Assembly: GCF_021441885.1 (NCBI RefSeq)
Contig: NZ_CP090439.1
Location: 1,426,001 to 1,490,000, forward strand
Length of the DNA stretch: 64,000 nucleotides
Reading direction: 5' to 3'
Source: Vibrio maritimus
GTDB taxonomy: Bacteria > Pseudomonadota > Gammaproteobacteria > Enterobacterales > Vibrionaceae
Below the pieces are notes generated by a model. The model saw only the letters and a list, made by a program, of their open reading frames with translations. It was not told where the DNA came from and ran no database searches. A program made the position numbers and the translations under genes. How positions within the stretch are numbered: position 1 is the stretch's first letter; the number at the start of each line of letters is the position of its first letter. Shown piece by piece: positions 59,581-64,000 of this stretch.

Positions 59581-61166
59581 AAGTCCTTATTGTTGATGAT
59601 GAGTTTCTTGCACGTGTCGGGCTGCGCTCCATCATCGATTGGACTGCCCACGGCTATGAAATCGTGGCAGAAGCTGAAAATGGTCAACAAGCGCTTCAGC
59701 ATGCTCGCACGTATCGCCCAGATATTATAATCAGCGATGTTCGAATGCCGGTGATGAATGGGATTGAACTGCTAGAGTCGGTAACACTGGAAAAACTCAA
59801 CAGCCAATTCATTATGTTGAGTTCATACGATGATTTTGCCCTGGTCAGAGGCGCACTCAAAGCGGGTGCGGCAGACTACTTGCTAAAGCTTGAAATGGAG
59901 CCGGATTCGCTGCTAGCGACACTTAACAACGTCTCAAGCAAAATAAAGAAACTGCGGGCTTTGCAGCAAACGGAGCAGCAGCGCTCTATGCTGATTGAGA
60001 GCAATCACCGAGAGTTAGGCAAGGTGTTTATCAAAGAGGTATTAGAGGGTAAGGTCTATACCGAAGCGCAGCTGAGTCAACGGTTGTCAAACTATCAGCT
60101 GCATCTTGAGTCGTATTGTCTTGTCGTTGTTGTGTTCCGTGTTTTTGGGGCGTCTGAGCTGTCTGCTGAAGGCCTAAGAGCTTGGAAGCAGTTACTAGAC
60201 AATGAGAGCACTTCAAGTGCTAACCACGTGATTATTGAAAGTGGCGATACAGACTTCATTGGTATCTATTCGTTTGACGAGCAGCACTCTGTCAACCTCA
60301 TAGAGGTGCAAACCAACAGAATGTGCCGAGCTGTTATCGAGACTGCAAAGCGCTCATTCAACGTAGAAGTGGCGGCGGGTCTATCCAAGAAACATCAAGG
60401 TTTGCTGTCATTAAGACAATGTTACCTTGAGGCGGAACAGGCGGTATCGCTTACTGAAAAACTGAAATCCAGTGAATTTGAATCCGTGCAAGGGGTTGAT
60501 TGGCAGCAGTACACTTCTCAAGTTGATCATTACATCTCAGATATCGCCGAGAAGATCCGCATCAATGATTGCCAAGCCATAGTGGCTGGCTTTGATAGCC
60601 TCGCAACCTACCTTAAACACAATAAGATGTTACCCCCTTCAATGTTGCTTGGTGGAAGCTATGCCCTGCATTACATGGTCAGTGACTTTGTGAGGCAGTG
60701 TGGATTAGAGCGGACTCAAGCGTGGCGGGATATACAGTCTACCTGGCTTGGCGGAAGCACCATTGAAGGAGTCGATGGATATATTGATTGGATAACCCAG
60801 TTAAAAGCGATAATAGTCGACGCATACCAAAATCGCCACGAGAGCCACTACATGATTCTCAAGGCGAAACGATATGTGACAGAGCACATCGATCAGGCTA
60901 TCACTCTTAAAGCCGTTAGCGATCATCTTGGGTTATCGCCCAGCTACTTCAGTCGACTTTTTAGTCAAGAGACCGAGCAGTGCTTTGTTGATTATGTCCG
61001 TGAGCAAAAAATCAATACAGCAAAACACTTAATTAGAACGACCAACAAAAAAATGTATCAAATAGCTTCATTAGTTGGGTATGAAAATGTGCATTATTTT
61101 AGCCGGGTGTTTAAACAAACAACCGATATTACTCCTATCGCATTTAGAACTGGAAAAAATAGCTAA
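59574..61166 (+). CDS. YesN-type response regulator with AraC HTH
   Basis: This 530-aa response regulator has a receiver domain (1-120) with the acidic pair D8-D9 and phosphorylation site D55 in IIISDVRMPVMNG, a middle region without a named domain, and two AraC-type HTH motifs at the end (LKAVSDHLGLSPSYFSRLFSQETEQCFVDYVREQKI and MYQIASLVGYENVHYFSRVFKQTTDITPIAFR). It is translationally coupled to the kinase (ATGCTAA overlap). It probably controls GH127 and the sugar-uptake genes in response to an extracellular sugar. TCCCA-N5-TGGGA palindromes are candidate sites. Confidence 0.87.
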   Translation: MLKVLIVDDEFLARVGLRSIIDWTAHGYEIVAEAENGQQALQHARTYRPDIIISDVRMPVMNGIELLESVTLEKLNSQFIMLSSYDDFALVRGALKAGAADYLLKLEMEPDSLLATLNNVSSKIKKLRALQQTEQQRSMLIESNHRELGKVFIKEVLEGKVYTEAQLSQRLSNYQLHLESYCLVVVVFRVFGASELSAEGLRAWKQLLDNESTSSANHVIIESGDTDFIGIYSFDEQHSVNLIEVQTNRMCRAVIETAKRSFNVEVAAGLSKKHQGLLSLRQCYLEAEQAVSLTEKLKSSEFESVQGVDWQQYTSQVDHYISDIAEKIRINDCQAIVAGFDSLATYLKHNKMLPPSMLLGGSYALHYMVSDFVRQCGLERTQAWRDIQSTWLGGSTIEGVDGYIDWITQLKAIIVDAYQNRHESHYMILKAKRYVTEHIDQAITLKAVSDHLGLSPSYFSRLFSQETEQCFVDYVREQKINTAKHLIRTTNKKMYQIASLVGYENVHYFSRVFKQTTDITPIAFRTGKNS

Positions 61167-61175
61167 CATTGTCTT

Positions 61176-61190
61176 TCCCATATATTGGGA
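61176..61190 (+). promoter_or_regulatory. TCCCA-N5-TGGGA palindrome before the aldehyde dehydrogenase gene
   Basis: TCCCA-TATAT-TGGGA lies 10 bp after the regulator stop and 93 bp before the dehydrogenase start. It matches the palindrome before GH127 (TCCCA-TATAG-TGGGA). Confidence 0.5.
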
Positions 61191-61283
61191 GTTTATTTAT
61201 ATCAATTTAGAAATTGCTCTGGCTCACAATAAAACGACTAGAGACACGGAATACTTTATTCAAAGTTCAGAATAGAGGTTTCT

Positions 61284-62705
61284 ATGCTAATACAAGATAT
61301 GTACGTTCAAGGAAATTCCTACCAAAGTGGAGACATGAACGATGTCATTAACCCAGCGACGGACGAGGTGATCGCGACGATTCAGGTTGCAGATGACACA
61401 ACCGCTCGTCTAGCCCTCGATTCGGCGAAACAGGCAGAGCAAACCTGGGGTAAAACTAGCATTGCTGAGCGCGCACAATGGATGCTTAGGCTAAGAGATG
61501 TTTGCATCAAGAACGAAGAAGCACTACGAACCTGTGTGCACTTGGAGACAGGAAAGACTTGGGCAGATACGCAAGAAGATTATCAATTGCTCGTTGATAG
61601 CCTTGGGTTTTATGCGGAAGAGGTCAAACGTTATCAACCCCAGCAGCTTGCTGACCTAGAAGGGACATCAGTTCATACCCTCAACTACCGTCCGGTTGGT
61701 GTTGTGATTGCTTATCTTTCGTGGAATTTCCCCCTGCTTAATCTGGGCTATAAGTTGGGTCCGGCAATGGCAGCAGGCTGTCCTATAATCCTCAAACCTT
61801 CGGTTCAGTCACCATTGTCTGCCTATCTGGTCGGGGACCTGTGCAGGCAGATAGGGCTTCCTGAGGGAGCGGTCGCCATCATATCGGGCGGGGCCAGAAG
61901 TGTATCTAATTTGCTTTCAAGTTCACCAATACCAGCAATGATTACGTTGATTGGTTCTATTGCTACTGGTGTGAAAATCATGCAAACCGCTGCGACGACC
62001 ATCAAACGCTATTCGATGGAGCTTGGCGGAAATACGCCTTTTGTGGTCTTCAAAGACGCAGACCTTGATAAGGCTGCGGATGTGCTAACAGCACTCAAGT
62101 ACGGAAACTGCGGTCAGATATGTGTTGCGCCCAATCGAGTGTTTGTTGATGCCACAGTAGAGAAAGCATTCTTAGCCAAAGTACTGGAGCGAACGGCTAA
62201 GGTTAAGATCGGTTTTGGTCGCTATACCGATGCCACGATGGGGCCTCTAATCAACAAATCGGCTCGTGAAGATATTCATGGCTTGGTGATGAATGCGGTC
62301 TCTTCAGGTGCGACCATACATGCAGGTGGAGAGATTGATTCAAACAGCGTCGGGTCGTTCTATCCGCCTACAGTCATCAGTGGCGTAACAGAAACCATGG
62401 ACATCTATCAGCACGAGATATTTGGACCTGTAATTAGTATGGTCTCCTTTACTGAAGAAGAGGAGGTGATTCAAATGGCTAACGATACTGACACCGGCTT
62501 GGCTTCCTATATCTTTAGTGAGGATCTAGCCAAAGCACAGCGTGCGGCAGCGGCGTTTGAGTTTGGTGAAGTTCATATTAACGGGGTGAAGTATGCGATT
62601 AATTTGCCGCACGTTGGTATTAAGCAGTCCGGCATTGGATGTGATTGTTCAACATACGCATTAGATGACTACTTCTACCTGACCCGCACAACTCGCGCGC
62701 TTTAA
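61284..62705 (+). CDS. NAD(P)-dependent aldehyde dehydrogenase
   Basis: This 473-aa aldehyde dehydrogenase has catalytic C280 in YGNCGQICVAPNRVFVD, base E246 in MELGGNTPFVVFKDAD, and a cofactor loop LIGSIATGVKIM, where the common T-x-T-G-S is changed to T-L-I-G-S. The substrate cannot be read directly. In a pentose locus, likely choices are 2-oxoglutarate semialdehyde, glycolaldehyde or lactaldehyde, the products of non-phosphorylative L-arabinose breakdown; this is inference. GAGGTTTCT precedes the start, and a TCCCA palindrome lies upstream. A hairpin follows. Confidence 0.85.
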   Translation: MLIQDMYVQGNSYQSGDMNDVINPATDEVIATIQVADDTTARLALDSAKQAEQTWGKTSIAERAQWMLRLRDVCIKNEEALRTCVHLETGKTWADTQEDYQLLVDSLGFYAEEVKRYQPQQLADLEGTSVHTLNYRPVGVVIAYLSWNFPLLNLGYKLGPAMAAGCPIILKPSVQSPLSAYLVGDLCRQIGLPEGAVAIISGGARSVSNLLSSSPIPAMITLIGSIATGVKIMQTAATTIKRYSMELGGNTPFVVFKDADLDKAADVLTALKYGNCGQICVAPNRVFVDATVEKAFLAKVLERTAKVKIGFGRYTDATMGPLINKSAREDIHGLVMNAVSSGATIHAGGEIDSNSVGSFYPPTVISGVTETMDIYQHEIFGPVISMVSFTEEEEVIQMANDTDTGLASYIFSEDLAKAQRAAAAFEFGEVHINGVKYAINLPHVGIKQSGIGCDCSTYALDDYFYLTRTTRAL

Positions 62706-62716
62706 TCCTCCTCCAA

Positions 62717-62746
62717 TGAGGCTCAGTTGACTCTTACTGAGCCTCA
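62717..62746 (+). terminator. hairpin behind the aldehyde dehydrogenase gene
   Basis: TGAGGCTCAGT (62717-62727) pairs perfectly with ACTGAGCCTCA (62736-62746). The T run after it is poor, but the stem is strong. Confidence 0.65.
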
Positions 62747-62978
62747 ATACTCTTCATAGCCAGTTCACAAAACTGAGAACTGAGCCCAATAATAATTCTC
62801 CTCGATAGTGCTTCTAAGTATATGATTTTTAGGAATGTTTTTCGTTGAGAGATCTGCGCGTTTTACGATGTAAAGATAGTGCAAACTTTCACAATATATT
62901 TCATGTCGAGAACTGATGCTTTGGTTAATACTGCCAAAGAACAAACAGTGAAACCCCTACGTTAAAAGGAAAATAATA

Positions 62979-63908
62979 ATGAACAAAATGGTAAAAACCT
63001 TGCTCGCTGCCGGGCTAGTGGGATTGTTTTCGACCGCAAGCTTGGCCGCTGGAAAAATCGGTATGATGCAGCACAACCAAAGTGACTCATTTCAGCAGGC
63101 GATGCTTAAGGGTGCTGAAGAGATGGCTGACACGCTAGGCTACGACTTTATGGACGCATCGTCGAATGATGACCCTGTAAAAGAGCTTGAAATCATCCGT
63201 AACTTCGCTAAGCGTGGTGTGGATCTTTTGGTACTAGGCTCTACGACTCAAGCTGCTGGTATCGCTGGGGTGGAACTCGCACATTCATTGGGTATGAAAG
63301 TCATCACCATGGACTCTATTCAGCCAGATTCGAAAGCGGAAGGACAGGTTGGCGGTGATGATGTAGCAGCCGGTTATTTCGCAGCTAAACACTTGGCAGA
63401 GAGTATTGGTGGCAAGGGTAAGGTCGCTATCAACAAGTTCCCTGATCCGATCCCACCCTCTGAAGACCGTGTGAAAGGCTTCTACCAAGCATTTGATGAG
63501 TATCCAGATATTGAAGTCATTGCTGAAGCAGGCCCAGGCTACGACACCATTAAAGCGATGAACTGGACGGCTGCAATTATACAGGCACACCCAGACGTGA
63601 AAGGGTTTATCTCAATTGAAGATACCAGTGCACTTGGCATCGTTCGAGGGATCGAAAATGCGAAAATGGAAGGCAAGATCCATTCGGTGACAGTTGTAGA
63701 AAGTGCCAGTATTTACAAAGAGTTGAAGAAAGGTGATGTGATAACTGGTGTGTTCGCGATGCACTCATACAACTATGGTGCGTTGGCGGTGGATCTGCTC
63801 GACCGACTGAACAACAATCGCCCGGTTCCTTTCATTGTTAAGACCACAGGTGTCTTGGTTACTAAAGACAATGTCGATGAAAATCTAGCGTATCTGAACT
63901 TCGATTAA
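62979..63908 (+). CDS. periplasmic sugar-binding protein (RbsB-like) of an ABC transporter
   Basis: This 309-aa type I periplasmic binding protein (Peripla_BP_4, ribose/galactofuranose class) has a signal peptide (1-23, cleavage after SLAA). The mature part starts KIGMMQHNQSDSFQQAMLKGAEEMADTLGYDF and has NDDPVKELEIIRNFAKRGVDLLVLGST and GQVGGDDVAAGYFAAKHLAE, all typical. It would deliver a pentose or small furanoside to a CUT2 ABC transporter, whose next gene begins at the window edge. TTAAAAGGAAAATAATA gives a strong ribosome-binding site. Arabinofuranose is likely from context. Confidence 0.87.
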   Translation: MNKMVKTLLAAGLVGLFSTASLAAGKIGMMQHNQSDSFQQAMLKGAEEMADTLGYDFMDASSNDDPVKELEIIRNFAKRGVDLLVLGSTTQAAGIAGVELAHSLGMKVITMDSIQPDSKAEGQVGGDDVAAGYFAAKHLAESIGGKGKVAINKFPDPIPPSEDRVKGFYQAFDEYPDIEVIAEAGPGYDTIKAMNWTAAIIQAHPDVKGFISIEDTSALGIVRGIENAKMEGKIHSVTVVESASIYKELKKGDVITGVFAMHSYNYGALAVDLLDRLNNNRPVPFIVKTTGVLVTKDNVDENLAYLNFD

Positions 63909-63915
63909 GGCTATC

Positions 63916-63954
63916 CGACGGCAGACCGTGGTTTTCGTCGCGGTCGGGCCGTCG
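63916..63954 (+). other. REP-like intercistronic hairpin
   Basis: CGACGGC (63916-63922) pairs with GCCGTCG (63948-63954), and inside it GACCG (63924-63928) pairs with CGGTC (63941-63945). It is a long GC-rich stem without a T run between the binding-protein gene and the next transporter gene. Such hairpins protect the upstream mRNA and raise binding-protein yield. Confidence 0.65.
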
Positions 63955-63976
63955 CCAAAGCCGATGAGGATATATG

Positions 63977-64000
63977 ATGAATCAATCAGCATTACGAATC
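63977..64000 (+). CDS. start of next gene, probably an ABC transporter component (cut by window end)
   Basis: Only eight codons are visible (MNQSALRI). GAGGA at 63966-63970 is a good ribosome-binding site for the ATG at 63977; an ATG at 63974 is also possible. By gene order it is expected to be the ATPase or permease of the sugar transporter, but the visible sequence is too short to tell. Confidence 0.5.

Overview
The window looks like part of a Vibrio-type (marine gammaproteobacterial) genome. Supporting signs are the moderate GC content, a norR/hmp divergent pair, a DUF2999 protein, a roxA/ycfD-type hydroxylase, a cspA-family gene, a tRNA-Gly(TCC) almost identical to E. coli glyT, and many secreted enzymes for algal polysaccharides. 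No phage, transposon, integron or CRISPR array is visible. Most of the window is accessory catabolic cargo set among a few housekeeping genes.

Layout: (1) 1-6.1 kb, the 3' end of a GGDEF diguanylate cyclase, then a yejABEF-type peptide ABC transporter operon. (2) 6.1-14.1 kb, a laminarin (beta-1,3-glucan) locus: lipoprotein GH16, lipoprotein GH17, a second GH16 with a GlyGly-CTERM-like tail, and a multi-module lipoprotein with no recognisable catalytic domain. Two of its promoters carry the same paired, inverted LacI-like boxes. (3) 14.1-30.3 kb, mixed genes: an outer-membrane barrel, an orphan lipoprotein, a LysR regulator, an MCP, yjiG/yjiH, roxA, DUF2999, a glutamine amidotransferase, a glutaredoxin, norR-hmp with a good sigma-54 promoter and NorR boxes, yaeQ, a cold-shock gene, a ThrE-type exporter and a small 51-aa ORF. 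(4) 30.4-31.3 kb, a PL7 alginate lyase.

(5) 31.5-39.6 kb, a cluster that reads best as taurine nitrogen scavenging with isethionate as end product: a polar amino-acid-type ABC transporter, a MocR/TauR-like regulator, a class III aminotransferase, a TauE/SafE-family exporter (IsfE-like) and an SDR closely resembling sulfoacetaldehyde reductase IsfD. No xsc or tauD is present, so sulfonate would be excreted rather than mineralised. (6) 39.8-55.1 kb, a complete 4-hydroxyphenylacetate (homoprotocatechuate) meta-cleavage pathway: flavin reductase hpaC, regulators hpaR and hpaA, a TRAP transporter, hpaH-I-G1-G2-E-F-D, an AEC-family permease, a succinate-semialdehyde dehydrogenase and an acyl-CoA-dehydrogenase-fold monooxygenase in place of the E. 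coli-type HpaB. Palindromes of the form TTAAYATRTTAA sit in both divergent control regions.

(7) 55.2-64 kb, a lone tRNA-Gly followed by an L-arabinofuranoside-type locus: GH127, a YesM/YesN-type two-component system, an aldehyde dehydrogenase, a sugar-binding protein and the first codons of the next gene. Two TCCCA-N5-TGGGA palindromes may link this regulon.

Functions were assigned by reading the sequence and recalling families. No database search was run.
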